A DNA stretch of 64,000 nt from Posidonia oceanica (taxonomy: Eukaryota > Streptophyta > Magnoliopsida > Alismatales > Posidoniaceae): contig JAZBRS010000014.1 of NCBI GenBank assembly GCA_037176725.1, positions 75,436,501 through 75,500,500 on the forward strand, read 5' to 3'. Positions 40,438-52,554 of this stretch are shown in pieces; the stretch's first letter is position 1; each line of letters begins with the position of its first letter. Position numbers and translations under genes: made by a program. The notes under the pieces were generated by a model. The model did not search any database. It was not told the DNA's origin and saw nothing but the letters and a program-made list of their open reading frames with translations.

Positions 40438-41044
40438 GTTCTGGTCAACCACCGTCTCTGACCTCCGGCATCTCGCATTCCATGCATAAACATCATAAAT
40501 AAAAGAGTGCTTTCTTTTAATATTTTGCATATCGCATCTCATTTCTATGCATGTTGTAGCTAGGCATATTCATACTTAGTTGCAACCGAGGGGATAAAAC
40601 CCCTTGAGTAAGTATTTTTCCTTTTATTTCATGTCAATTTTTAATTCACCTTGAACCACTTACTACATTTTATTAATCCACATTTTTAATATTGTTTTAC
40701 AAGGAAAAGAAGAAGAAGCTCACCGGCACGGGCACCCTTAGACAACGCTGGCGTTATCCCAAGGTAGCTGAACCCACACCAACACATCTCCCTAAGGCAT
40801 CTCGAGGGCCAGAGAAAGCAAACCGAGAGTAACGATCACACATCAACTTCATCACCCGTGGAGTGACGGAGTCGAAAAACAAGTAAAAGGGACGTCGAGG
40901 AAGCAAAACAACACGAGTGCACTTCCTCCAACGAAAATCGCATATCCACAATTCTGATTTTTACACAATCAAACAAAATAGTAATTCCTATTCTAGAGTT
41001 ATTCCAAGTGTTATTGTTGGAGCCAAAGAGGGGCAAAGAGTCTC
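40438..41044. other. Unassigned sequence
   Basis: About 600 bp with ATGCATAAACATCATAAATAA-like words and a small GGGGATAAAACCCC palindrome near 40592. I recognise no coding or structural feature; it is probably retrotransposon debris. Confidence 0.3.
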
Positions 41045-41480
41045 ATATGAGTGCTTTAAAATGGATTTTTGCTTATCTCAACGATTCTTCTAATTGTGGT
41101 TTATTTTATTCAAAGTAAAGTGATTTTTCTTTAAAAGCTTATTCTGACTAATGCAGATTTTGGAGGTTCTAAAACAGATAGAAAGAGCACTAGTGGTTCA
41201 TGTCAACTCTTACGACATTCATTAATCTCATGGTTTGTTAGAAACAAAATACTTTAGCATTGTCCACCATTGAAATAGAATATATAGCTGCAGGATGAAA
41301 TGGAACATAAGTTTTATGGTTAAAACAAACTATTAAAGATTATGGTTTTGATTTCATTTCCATTCTCATATTTTGTGACAATACTAGCACTATTCATCTT
41401 TCCAAAAATCTTGTTTTGCATTCTAGAAATATGCATATAGAGATTAGACATTATTTCTTAAGAGATCGTATATATTTATG
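41045..41480 (+). pseudogene. Copia RNase H fragment
   Basis: Translates in part to LKWIFAYLNDSSNCGLFYSK, then ADFGGSKTDRKSTSG, then NTSTIHLSKNLV-like and ISW-F sequence ending in IRHYFLRD. These are hallmark copia RNase H and tail motifs. Several stops and frameshifts interrupt it. Confidence 0.85.
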
Positions 41481-42045
41481 AAATGATTAGCTGAGTATGC
41501 ATTCATGAACATTAGGAGAAATTTAGACTTTTGTAAGTTGTTTGATTGTTAGATTTTGTGTGTTTCTTTAGAAATAAATGTGTTTTTGACTTGAAATTAA
41601 TTTCAAATTATTGCTACTATTTTTAAATATTTTTCCTCGAATTTATTCCCAACATTTTGATTTGTTTGTGCTCAACGAACATCTGAAAAATTACTACTCT
41701 TGGACAGGACTTCAACAGACATCCGTGTGGATGTCTACTGCAACACGGTTAGTCCTAAAGCGTGCCTTATTTAAGTTTTTTTTTCTCTTTCTTTTTCTTC
41801 ACTTTTCCTCTTCTACTCCCTCACCCACATATTCCTCTCTCGTTCCTCTACAGATTTCTTCTCGTTTCTTGTTGGATCTCATTCATCTCGTCGATTTCTT
41901 GGTCGATCTTTTTTTTTTTCTTTTAGGGACTTCCTCACGTCGTATCTACCCACTTTCGCTTGATCTCGCCTCTTCTTGCATGGATCTCATTGATTAGTAA
42001 AGAATCTCGTCGAATCTTCAAAGGTAGCGCCACATCTTGTCACCA
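41481..42045 (+). other. Spacer between copia RNase H and env-like ORF
   Basis: T/C-rich sequence, including a CTTTTCCTCTTC-type tract (41775-41960). It contains the inverted repeat ACATCC-GTGT-GGATGT near 41719. The small ORF here (41611-41997) is compositional. Confidence 0.45.
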
Positions 42046-42796
42046 ATGGCTTCCACAAGTCGCCTACGCAAGAAGCTTGCTATCAATAGGAAAGCATCGA
42101 AACTGGAACAATCTATAGGTCAAAATCCCTCTTTTGATTAGTCTTCTTATGAAATATTTATGGGAAGAAATCTTCTCATAGAGTGTGTCATCTCTGAAGT
42201 TGATTTCTTTTAACTTTGGCATTGAACCAGTTCTTATTGATGCTAAAATTTATAAGTATCTTTCTTTTGATTATCAAAATAACACTTATCCTAGACTTGT
42301 TGCTCAATTTTATACTAATCTAGAGAATAAGGATACCCATCTTCTTTCTTCTGTTAATGGACATACTATTAAAATTACTCCTGATTATTTAGCCAAGAAT
42401 TGTCATCTCCCCAACAGAAAAATTGATCTTCATCATACCTCTCTTGAGCATGAACTGTGGTTTAGCAGTAAAGTCTTTGAAACTTTACTCATTCTGGGTG
42501 TTAATCCCCATCTAAGTTATTCCTATCTCATTTGAAACATAATGTTTGTATAGTAGCTAAAGTCTTACTTAAAAATATTCTAATGAGATCAGATCATCAG
42601 AACGAAGTGTCCACTATTCTATTAGTTGTTGTGTTTTATGTTATGCAAAATCACAGTGTCAAGTGAAATTTTTATGTCTACAATGTCCTCAAAAATCACC
42701 AAAATATTTCTTTCTTGCATTTTGGCTTTATGTTGAGTCATATCTTTGAAATTAAGGGGATTGTTCCACTGGATGAATAATGCAAGCACTCAGGTC
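42046..42796 (+). pseudogene. Env-like/plant-transposon-domain ORF, 5' part
   Basis: The ATG at 42046 gives MASTSRLRKKLAI; a TAG follows after about 31 codons. Reading continues as NLLIECVISEVDF, then shifts frame into a 116-codon segment (42185-42535) with KYLSFDYQ, LVAQFYTNL and VNGHTIKITPDYLAK. This pattern is seen in env-like ORFs of SIRE copia elements and in putative plant transposon proteins. After 42535 homologous sequence continues in shifted frames to SHIFEIKGIVPLDE, where the solo LTR interrupts it. Function of such proteins is unproven. Confidence 0.65.
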
Positions 42797-42801
42797 CAAT
42801 T
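42797..42801. repeat. Left target-site copy of the solo LTR
   Basis: CAATT, matching CTATT at 43977-43981 with one mismatch. Confidence 0.65.
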
Positions 42802-43976
42802 TGTTGGCAAAATTGCCTCATCTCGGTTTCGATGATTACAAAACATATTTGTGCGCTAACCTTCTTAATAGGTCAAAGAAGAGTTCTGATGGACTTTGAA
42901 AAAAAAAGAAGGTGAAATTGGCAAAGAAGAAATTGATTTGGAAGATCAAGGCAATTCAAGTCAAATATATTGAAGATTGGAGACCAAGTTTATATGTAAT
43001 TAAAGAGTCGTGTAAATGTAATATGGTGTATTCTAGGAACTTGTAATAATATCCTATACACTCCCATAGTGCCTTAGGAAAATAGCCTTAGCCCTAAAAA
43101 CAAACCATTCATTGATTACATTCTTTATAGGGCTAAAATAGGCATTTCGGAATACCAAATATCTTCAGTATATCGAATCAGGGAAAAACTGTGTTCATGA
43201 CAATGGAATGTTTCAGTATACCGAAATTTGAACTGTCTGAGTTCACAACTGAGAATACGTTCGGCACACCAAAAACTTTCGGTATACCGAAGTATCCGAC
43301 CGTTATGATTTTCGGTCGACCGATTCATTTCGGCATATCGAATCAGTAGCCGTTTGTGAATGTTTGTGAAGAAATTATAGGTGTTTAACATGTGTCTAAA
43401 TTAGCTTATTCCTATAAATAGGACACCTCTAAACCCATAGTTAACAAAAGAGGTAATTCCCAGCTTATTGCACATCAAACACACTTTGTAGAGCTTTATT
43501 CACATCATTCTCCTTAAGCATTCCATTCCTATCTTTTAGAGAAATTTCCCAAGCTAGAGAGTATCCTTTCCACCTGGCTAAAAGTGATTTGGGAGATATA
43601 GAAAACAGTTGTAATCTTTAGTTCTTGTGTGAGTTCTTCTCCGGAAGTGAGAAGGGAACCGTGGTTTTTGCGGAGCTTGACGAGGATTTGTCAAGGGTGT
43701 AACGACAGGATCTTGGCCTAGAACAAGATCGGTTTAAGATAACTCTCGAGAGGTTCTCGAGGAGTGGACTAAGCCAGGAAGGCTGAACCACTATAAATCT
43801 TCTGAATATTTCAATTTCTCTCATCCCCTTCTTTACATGTTTATTGTTTAAGTTTCAACTCCTCTGTTCTATTCGTTTACTTGCTAGCTGCTTGAAATTA
43901 TTAAAGTGAACTTAAATTCTGCATATTTATTAAATTCACTATTCACCCCATCTAGTGAAGTCCTGAAATCCTAACA
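42802..43976 (+). mobile_element. Solo LTR (1175 bp), probably copia
   Basis: Starts TGTTGGCAAAATTGCC, ends ATTCACCCCATCTAGTGAAG ... CCTAACA, and is flanked by a 5-bp near-duplication. A TATA box CTATAAATAG lies at 43412-43421. No primer site or internal region adjoins it, so it is a solo LTR left by recombination. The termini resemble copia LTRs. A palindrome-rich zone lies at 43139-43345. Confidence 0.82.
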
Positions 43977-43981
43977 CTATT
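43977..43981. repeat. Right target-site copy of the solo LTR
   Basis: CTATT, one mismatch from 42797-42801. Confidence 0.65.
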
Positions 43982-44206
43982 CAAGTGACAAGGGTAGACT
44001 CTGATATTCCTTCTCCTTCAAGGACTGATGCTGGTTCATCATCAGTTCAGTCGTCTTATAGCATTGCGAACTTAATGTGGGAGATGCAAGGACTTTGGAG
44101 CGACATAAAGGCGATGAGAAGTGAGATGAATAAAGGCTTTCAGAACTTAAATGACAGAATGGATCATTTTGAGAGAAGTTTTACTCGTGATTCACCTTTT
44201 CACTAG
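43982..44206 (+). pseudogene. Env-like ORF, 3' part
   Basis: Continues the interrupted ORF: VTRVDSDIPSPSRTDAGSS, then a predicted helical segment (LMWEMQGLWSDIKAMRSEM, MNKGFQNLNDRMDHFERSF) that could be a coiled coil. It ends at a stop at about 44204-44206. Confidence 0.65.
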
Positions 44207-44257
44207 TTGTTTGTATGTGGATATTTGGTTATTCTTTGTATTTTTTTGACATGACAT

Positions 44258-44597
44258 CCACTATTCTGTTAGTTGCTATGTTTTGTGTTATGCGAAATTA
44301 CAATGTCAAGTGGAATTTTTATGTCTACTATGTCCTCAAAAATCATCAGAATCTTTCTTTCTCACCTTCTGGCTTTATGTTGAGTCATATCTTTGAAATT
44401 AAGGGGATTGTTCAACTGGATGAGCAATACAAGCTCTCAGGTCTGATTCGAGTGACAAGGGTAGACTCTGATATTCCTTCTCCTTCAAGAACTTAAATGA
44501 TAGAATTGATCATTTTGAGGGAAGTTTTACTCGTGATTCAACTTTTCACTAGTTGTTTATATGTGAATATTTGGTTATTCTTTGTAATTTTTTTGAT
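44258..44597 (+). pseudogene. Tandemly duplicated env-like 3' segment with internal deletion
   Basis: Repeats 42613-42796 plus 43982 onward without the solo LTR: CVMRNYNVKWNFYVYYVLKN, then SHIFEIKGIVQLDEQYK and RVDSDIPSPSR. It then jumps from CCTTCAAG to AACTTAAATGATAG, skipping about 120 bp present in the first copy. Confidence 0.75.
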
Positions 44598-44688
44598 ATG
44601 GCAAAGGAAGAGTTAATCAAATATTTTTGAATTTAATGTTATTGATTCTTAAATTAAGGGGGAGGTTTTCAAAATTATTGCCATCATC

Positions 44689-44702
44689 AAAAAGAGGGAG
44701 AT
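44689..44702 (+). promoter_or_regulatory. Polypurine tract of the SIRE-like element
   Basis: AAAAAGAGGGAGAT directly before the LTR start TGTTATAATTT. A CATCAAAAAGRGGGAGATTG context is common in copia elements. Confidence 0.8.
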
Positions 44703-45430
44703 TGTTATAATTTAAATGTTATTTTGAATATGTCAAGTTGATTGGATTTTATTTTGAATTTCGAATTGATTTGTTCTCTTCAGGTTTAAAGATATTTAAT
44801 ACGGTTAATGTAGTTTGAATTTATTGGTTGGAGATTCTTTGTATTATTGCCATTTTGGTGGAGTTTTGTTGTAGGAATATAGCAGATTTTATTTAAGAAA
44901 CAACTTCTAGGCAAAAACTGACGTTCGCCTGAGGGCGCAACAATCATAAAGAATTTTCGAACATCCGCTGAATGTGTGTTAATAATCAGAAGATTTTCAA
45001 ACGTCCGTTGTGGACACTTGTTGGAAGGCCTTGAAGATCAGCGTATGAACGGACGTCTGCTTCGACGTGCAGATGCCAGATTTCTTTTTATAACGGCTAC
45101 TTTCTTTGCAGATCTATAAATAAGCATATAGCGCTTCTCAAGACTCATCTTTCCACATTTGTTCTGATTTTCTTCTAGCCTTTGAGAGCTTTAAATCTAT
45201 TTCTTCATTTTTGTGCTCTCTTGATCTAAAAAGTTTTCTAGTCTTTGTAAAGTGAGGGTGTGCTTGGATATTTCAACGTGTGAAGGATTCTGTGAAAAGT
45301 ATAAACGGGTTCTTCTCCGCTCATTCAAGAGAGAAGTGTAGTGAAACTTCATGAGGCGATGGTGCGTGGAGACTGGAGTAGGACAGTGTCTGAACCAGTG
45401 TAAAGTTCTCTGTGTACTCTTCGCATTGAG
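44703..45430 (+). repeat. 3' LTR of the SIRE-like element, right end truncated
   Basis: Begins TGTTATAATTTAAATG after the polypurine tract. TATA box GATCTATAAATAAGC lies near 45112-45125, followed by CTGAACCAGTGTAAAGTTCTC-type copia leader sequence. It lacks a recognisable end and runs into the minus-strand LINE remnant at about 45430-45475. ACGTCCG-type partial palindromes occur at about 44920-45070. Confidence 0.65.
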
Positions 45431-45472
45431 ATGTGGAAAGATGTGGGCAATGCCAACATCTGTGTGTACTCT

Positions 45473-46147
45473 TCACACAGAAATGTTCCAAATAATACCA
45501 ATGATTGTCAAAGCCCATGTAGGAAAGTCCAACCCAAAATTGTTTAGCTTGATCAAAGAGAATACTTGATCAATGCTAAAATCAGATTGGTATCTATGGA
45601 CAACGATAAAAAAAGACCAAATTTGTTGAACAAAAGGGCAACTAAAGAACAAATGAGAAGAGTCTTCCTCATTTGCATTGCAAAGTGTGCAAGTACTTAT
45701 ACTGTTCCAAGCTCTCAGTAGAAGGTTTGCTTTTGTGAGTACCTGATTATGTACCACAAGCCAAGCAAAGATTTTGTATTTGAGAGGTGCTTTAGTTTTT
45801 TGAATAGGTTTAATGAATTTGGAGTGGATGCCTCCATCCAAGACAAACTTGTAGCAACTATTGACTGAGAAATTGTTGTTGGTACTCAGTTTCCAATGTA
45901 CTTCATCATTTTCTTGAGTGAGGTTGATGCTCCTTATGATTTCCTCTAGCTCTAGTAGTTTATCACTAGAGTAGTTTAAATCAATGTTAAACAAAGCACG
46001 CAAGTTGTTATTAGAATTCATGTGCATGGTGGCCAAAGAGATTTTTTTTGTCTTTAGAGATATGGTAAAGATTTGGAAAAGTGTTCCTGCTAGAATTCCA
46101 GTTGTTCCAGTGATTGTCCCAAAAGGATATAAACCTACCATTACCAA
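45473..46147 (-). pseudogene. LINE zf-RVT segment
   Basis: Open frame of 224 codons whose second half has the zf-RVT pattern (W-L-NNFSV-S-Y, LKYKIFAW, CTLC ... HLFFSCPF). It is part of a LINE ORF2 after the polymerase domain, normally following RT. Confidence 0.8.
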
Positions 46148-46650
46148 CCGAAAAGCTACAACAAGTGATGAAGATAGGATCTATTTTATTTAGACTTCTG
46201 TAGAAGGGTGAAGTTCCAGCATTTGAACTATTTAAGATTCCTTTTTGAGAACCATCAGTTAAGTACCTGGATTTTTTAATGCTCTCCCATTTTCCATTAC
46301 TGCCATTAAAAAGCCTCTAAAGATGTTTACATTCGAGTGCCTAGTCAAAGTGTTTGAGACTCAGAATGCCAAGGCTGTCTTGTTCTTTACTGCAGCAGAC
46401 ATTCTTCCATCTCATCAAAGGGTAGCTGCATGAGTCTCTTTTGCCCCCATTCTAGAGGAAGTTTCTTTGCAGTGATTCAATTTTATATTCCACTTTCTTA
46501 GGAAGATGTAGGACCAAAAGATGGTATGTGGGAATTGCAAATACCACAACATTTAGGAGAGTAACTCTTCCTCCCAAGGATGGATAGCGACCACTCCAGT
46601 TAGCACCGCAGTCAGTGATATTTCATCCTTTTATGAAGGCCCTTTGTGAG

Positions 46651-46826
46651 TTATCAAGGTTAGCATGAACGACAGGTGAAAGTCTAGAGGCCAAAGCTTT
46701 GGTGATGAATTTATAGCTACTATTAAGGCATTCTGTGAGTTATCAAGATAAGCATGAATGGCAGGCGAAAGTCTAGAGGCCAAAGCTTTGGTGATGAATT
46801 TGTAGCTACTATTAAGTAAGCTAATA
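46651..46826 (-). repeat. 89-bp tandem duplication inside the LINE remnant
   Basis: TTATCAAG followed by TTCATCACCAAAGC-sense RT sequence occurs at 46651 and again at 46740, with few differences. It duplicates the SSYKFITKALASRLSP coding segment. Confidence 0.85.
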
Positions 46827-47870
46827 AGCTTTGTTGATAGCGACAATATCCTCCATGTTTGTAAGTGAGTGAAACTATCAAAAAGTTTCCCGATATCCTC
46901 AACCACTATATTCCAAAACATCTGGAAGAAAAGGATTGGAAATTCTTCTAGTCCGATGTTTTGTCTCCTGCTAGAGAGAAGACTAAAGATTGAGGGTTTG
47001 GGATTTTAGTTGAGAAAAAACACTCCCAATCTAACGCCAAGGTGCCCTCGGAGTGACTATTGAAATGGTTTAAAAAATAATTGAAGATCTTTCTAGAAAT
47101 GGCTACTTTGTTTTCTATTCTAGTGCCATTTATGACAAGTGAGGACAGTGAGTTGTGTCTTTTCCTACAAGAGGCGACTTTGTGGAAGAAAGCTGCTATG
47201 TTCCGGTCTCCTTCCCGCAAACATTGTATTCAAGAGCATTGTTTCCAGTGAATCTCAACCTCATGAAGAGTTCTAGTGAGTTATCGTCTATGTGTCTTTT
47301 CTTTCGAGGTCCACCAAGGCCAAAGGACCACTTCTAGCTATTCAGTCTAATTGGAGAATCTCTGTTTCAATGCTCTTGATCCTTTGATTAGGGTTTATAT
47401 CAAGATCATTCTTCCAAGCTTTTAGTCGAGTCTTCACATTTTTCAATTTGTAGGCTAAGATCTTAAAAGCATTCGGATGTCCATTATGTAAGCTCCACGC
47501 ATTGAGAATCTCCTATCTTAGATGAGGGAAGGTGAGCTTGAAATAGGGAATGCCCTAAAAGGGAGGCCTAGTGTCAATAGTAACAGGTATGTGGTCCAAG
47601 ACCACTCTTGCTCTACACACACAAGTGGTCACAGGAAACTTGTCTTCCAATTGAGGGGAGACAAGAAACAAATCAAGCCGGGATTCCAGGACCATTCCGT
47701 GAGTTTACCACCACCCATAGAGTTTAAACCAGGTTGCAACAACATGTCAGAAGTGGTTGAGTAGAATTGGATACTTTCTTCGGGATCTACAGATGATGTT
47801 AATGTGGGAAGAAGCAACTCGGCTTTAGGCCTTAGCAGCAAGGAACATGTGGCTCACTCAAAATTGGTCC

Positions 47871-48149
47871 CTGATTTGTAAAACAGTGGACCGCCCATTA
47901 CAAACCTTAATATTCTTTTTGTCACAAGTCAAAACTATTATTTAAACAATGGATTATAAATTTATCCATTTTTTCAAATATGTAGTGGTTGAACCACCTA
48001 GACTCGTATTAATTTGATTTTCTCAAAACTATAAATTCATAGTACATTGACGACCCATTTGAGTCTCTTCCTTACTCTTGATATTATCATATTGAAATCT
48101 AGTCGTTTACTTAAAACCAATTGATAATAAATGAAATTATTTATCTATA
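47871..48149. other. AT-rich unassigned flank of element D
   Basis: About 280 bp of AT-rich sequence without a motif I recognise. The five bases before the D LTR are CTATA (48145-48149), the expected target-site copy; its partner is beyond the right edge. Confidence 0.4.
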
Positions 48150-50048
48150 TGTTGACACCCCATCTTGGCAGGCTTGGATCCTTGGAGCCCTCCTGATGAT
48201 TGCTGGACTCAAACCCCAAAACCAAACCCTAATCCTCTTCTTTACCCCCCAAAATCAGCCCATCTTGACCTAAGCCTTTACCCCTCTTCCCAAGCTCAAA
48301 ACCTAACCAAAACCCATAGGAAAACCCACCAACACTCACTTAACAAGCCTACCCAAGAACCCAGAAATTTCCAAACCTAGACCATTCCCAAAAACCCTAG
48401 AAAACCTAGGCAAAACTCCCCTTTTTCTACACCTTGAAACCCCTCCAAAACCTTCTTAGAATCAAACCAAAACTTCAGGACCAACACCTCAAACCCTAGA
48501 CTACCCACTCATCAATTTTCACCCCATTCCAAGACCCTTAAGACCCCCTTTCATCCAAATTATCCTTTTCTCTCTCTGGGATTATCATTTTCTCTCTCCT
48601 CTCTCTCTCCTGATTATCATCTCTCTTTTCATCCCCTTCTTGCCCTTTTTCCGGCCGTGCTGTGGGCCCCCTTTGTGCTTCTATCCCTTCTCTATCTTAT
48701 TCCTATTTTTACTTTATTTTTAACATTTTCCCTGAATTTTAAAAAATCATTTCCCTCCAACTCATCTCTTTCCTTTTTATTTCTCCCTTTTTCTCTTTTC
48801 TTCCTCCTTCTCCTTTCCTTTTCTTTCTTTTACTAAAATCCATAAAAAGCCCTAAAGATCTGTAAAACCCCAAAATATAAAAGAAACAAATCAGAACCCT
48901 AAGAAAAACAATTAAAAAACATTAAACAAGCAATTAAAAACCTAAACTTAACTAAATCAAACTAAAAGGAAAACCAAGCATGTAAGCTAAAAAATGCAAA
49001 ACAAATCAAAAGAAAACACTGAAAAATCAAAGAAAAAAACTAAAATAAAACCGAAACCCACCAAAGGTAAAAACCCCATCAGAAGAATTAAAAAACAAAC
49101 CTTAAAAAGAAGAATCAAAAAACAAACACTAAAACAAGTAATTAAAGAAGCAAAAGACTTAACCTAACAAACCTAAGAAAAAGCAAGTTAAAAAAACTTA
49201 ATTAAAAGGAAAATAAAAACACACTTAAAAGACTTGAAAACACCCCATCAAATCAGAGAAATCTAACTAAAAACTCCAAGAAAAAAATCAACAAATAAAA
49301 ACCAAAGCATAATTTGAAAGACTTAAGAAAAGAAAACCCTAGAAGACTAAAACTAAAAACCCAAAAACAATCCTGATTAATACGAAAATAAATCCTAAAA
49401 AATCCTAATCAATATCCTAAATGCTTAACAAGGGAAACACAATTTTTAAAACAATTTAAAACAAGGTTTAACAAACATTTAATCAAATGAAAACCAATTA
49501 AAAGCAAAACCAAAACCCTAAAACCCTAATCAGGCCCAAAACACATTAATCAACCCAAAATGATCATTAAAAAATCTAATTAAAATTCTAATTCACAACA
49601 CAGCCTTCCTAGTATTTTTACTTATTTTTAGTTCATTTATATTAATTTTATTTCCCCACTCTACCTCTTCTTTCTTTCTTATTTCTCTTCTTTCTTTCTT
49701 TCTTTTCCTTACTGGGCCCGTCGGCCCATTTCTCTTTTTCCTTCTTCTTTTTTTCCTTCTTTTTCTCGGCCCACAGCACAGTCCGGCCCGCCTTTCTTCT
49801 TTCTCCTTCCTCTTCCCTCCGCCGGCATTTCCACCGGTTTTCTCTCCCGCGAGCGGCCTGCAACAGAGTTCCCTCCACCCATTCAAATTCGAAGTCCTCC
49901 ATCCTATCACCTACAGCAGCTCGCCGCCTCTCTTCCATCTCAGCGCCAATTCCGGAAGCTTTCAATGCCGGTCGCCTCACCGTCTCCTGTCTGCTGCAGT
50001 GCCGTCGATTGAATTCAAATTCAGCAGCGCGCTAGCGGCCAGCTCCTC

Positions 50049-50058
50049 CTCATATAAG
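50049..50058 (+). promoter_or_regulatory. TATA box of LTR D
   Basis: CTCATATAAG, conserved with LTR A, in front of a GC-rich leader. Transcription would start about 30 bp downstream. Confidence 0.65.
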
Positions 50059-50994
50059 CTTCCGTCCATTCGTTCAGAGCATCTTCTTCGGTGGGCAATC
50101 AGTGTGAGCAATCAGAGAGAACCAGTGTCAGCAAAACCAAAGATCGAACCCAACTTCCTTCACCGGAGCGACCTCCCTTCTTCCTCCTCTTCACCTTCTA
50201 ATTCCAGAGGAGAGAGTGAGAAAAGAGTGCCTGAGTGTCCTCCTTGGCATCCCGGAGAGAGGCCTCCAATTCCCCAGCATCCTCCACCCAAATTCTTCTC
50301 CTTTTCCCCCTGAAATCCACAGCCAACCGACCTCTTCATTTTCCAGTAAACCAAAACCTTTCCCAGCCTTCACACTTCTCCAAATTGCTCCCCCAAATCC
50401 ACCCAGCAACTAGCCTTCATTCCTCCACCATTTCACGGCCATTCCCCCACTGAAATCACCCCAGAAATCCACCTGAAAAGCCAACTGAACCCAACCTAAC
50501 TCTCTTCTCAATTCCCTTCGCTCCAGTCCACCACTTCCCATCAAACTCCACCCAGATAATCACCAGACATCCACCTTTCCAGAGCACCAGACCTCCAGCC
50601 CTCTCCCTCACCACAGGCCGAGAGCAACACAACAAACACTTGCCTTCTCCACTGATCAGAAACCGACCCAACCTCCAAATCTTCTCCACGCTCTCCAGAA
50701 GCCCAATCCAACAATCCAGAACCGTTCCCCAGACCTCCAGCAATCCCCCGGAGGATCCCATCCAACCTGAGGAGCAGCAAACAACTTCCCCCACCTCCGG
50801 CTACCACCTGTGGACCCAAAGTTACCGAATCGCCGCCTGAGCTTCGAAGCTCGCGTCCGGACGACTGGGAAGCACCAGAAGAACATTCTGAAGCAGCTCC
50901 AGCCCTCGAGAGCAGCCGGTGATGCCCGCAGCGACCAGACGACCATCGCCGGCCAGCTCCGACACTGCTGAGGTCGGGAGGACGCTCCAGACAC

Positions 50995-51010
50995 GGACAC
51001 AGGTATTTTC
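50995..51010 (+). promoter_or_regulatory. Splice-donor-like site after the GC-rich leader of LTR D
   Basis: ACACAG/GTATTTTC. Equivalent positions in LTR A (AAAAAG/GTAAAC), LTR B (CATAG/GTAACC) and fragment E (CATAG/GTAAGG) all keep AG/GT. The bases around it differ, so conservation of the AG/GT is notable. Splicing itself is inferred. Confidence 0.45.
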
Positions 51011-52554
51011 TTACCTTCCCCGCTCTCTCTCCTCCTCCTGCTGCTTCCCTGCCGATCAGAGTCAGCTTCCAAGCCTTCCTGCTCCGTCCTCGACTCGCCG
51101 GTCTTCCTGTTTTCTCCGGCGCCGGTCCCCTGATCTCCGAACGCTCCGGCCAGCAGAACGGACTCCCGACGATCTCCAGAGCTCCGCACAGACGCCGACA
51201 ACCTCCTCCGCCGATCAACACCCCCCGCAGCCCTCCTGTGCCGGTGGTGGTGAGCGCCGGTGGCTCACTGCTACAGTGCCAGCCACCGCCGGCCAAACAC
51301 TGTGCTTTTATTTTTCTGTTTGTATAGTTTATGTGTGAATATTGCATATCTGCCTTAAGTTATCTCATTTTTACGTTTTAGTCCTCTGTTCATTTAATCA
51401 GCTTAGTTTTTAATTAAATATCATGCTAAATTGCTCTGAATATCTGTGCTTTTCAGTATTTGCTTTTCAGTCCTTTTACTGTGCTGTGCTGTTGTATTAT
51501 TTTGCATTTCAGCCCCTCTGTTTTCGATTTTTGCACTTAGGTCCCGCAGTAAATCAGTTCATTTAATTGCATATAGTTTACCATATGAAATTGCATTCTG
51601 CATCCCTGCATGTTTTTGAATTTGCATATAGGTCCATGCACTGTAGTAACTTAGGTTTTATTTTTAATTTTTGCATACTGCATTGCATATTTTCCCCCCT
51701 GTTTTTGCATATTTGCATTTAGGTCCATTTTAAATGGACAGTAACTATTTGCATGCATTTTTGCTTACTGCATTGCATTTTGGCCCCTATTTTTTAAAAA
51801 AATCGCACATCAGTCCTTTTCAATGTTTTCAGAGCATATTTACCATACAAAATTGCATATTTGACCCCTGCATGATTCAAAAATCACACATAGGTCCCTG
51901 CATCTTTTAAAAACCATATAAAAAGACTGTTTTGCCCCTAAAGTTGCATCTTAGCTCCTATGCTTACAAAATTGCATGTAGTCCCTCCACTTGCATTCCT
52001 AGACTCCCCAGAACCCTGTTTTCTGGAAAATTTGCATTTTAGACCCTAGTTTTTTCCAAAATTGCACTCTGATTTCTTTTGTTTTCAAAACTTCTTCCAA
52101 TGCATACCCTCTTTTCAAATAAGCTTTCTGAACCCAGTCTTTCGCAAAATAACCCTCTGCCCTCTCCTGTTTTCAAAACCCTCCTCTGTGGACCCCATCT
52201 TTTGTGAAAATTTGCATTTTAGGCCCTCTTCTTTTCCAAAAATGCTTTTGAATTCCTGTCTTTTCCAAATTTGTTCCCCTTGTTTCTTCTTACTTGTGCA
52301 TGCATTCTGCATTCATTTAGCCTTGCATTTTAGCATCCCTCTGCACACACTAAGTACTTTTAGCTCCCCTTCACCTGGGAGGACCTTTTGCACACCCCTA
52401 GGACCTCCTGAACACCTAGATCTGCTCTTCTCCCCTGTTTTGGCCTTCCTGCCTTGAAGCTGCGATATCTTCCGATCCGGCCGTTGGATCTTCTCAAGTA
52501 AGCTGCCCAGGCGACCGCAGCGAAGCGCTCTTCAGCATGGACCAAGCAGATCTC

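Larger units (their letters stand above)
41045..45430 (+). mobile_element. 5'-truncated Ty1/copia SIRE-like element
   Basis: Order on the plus strand: decayed copia RNase H (41045-41480), spacer, env-like ORF remnants (42046-44597) interrupted by a solo LTR, polypurine tract AAAAAGAGGGAGAT (44689-44702) and the start of a 3' LTR at 44703. An extra ORF between pol and the 3' LTR is typical of the SIRE/Maximus copia lineage. All coding parts are broken and everything upstream of RNase H is missing. Confidence 0.8.
45440..47870 (-). mobile_element. Decayed L1-type LINE remnant, minus strand
   Basis: In element order (right to left): endonuclease remnant around 47860-47560 (LDLFLVSPQ- and LDHIPV-like), EGDRNIAAFFHKVAS at about 47218-47170, RT remnant 46930-46150 (SLLNSSYKFITKALASRLSP), and a zf-RVT region 46147-45473 (KIFAWLVVHNQVLTKANL, then CTLCNANEEDSSHLFFSCP). 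Frameshifts and stops are frequent. I see no poly(A) at the 3' end and no endonuclease start, so both ends are truncated. It differs clearly from the LINE at 26428. Confidence 0.85.

Noticed and set aside
50541..51347. 268-aa minus-strand ORF and overlapping plus-strand ORF in LTR D
   Set aside because: GC-rich leader sequence is open in several frames; LTR A does not keep an equivalent intact ORF, and no domain is recognisable.
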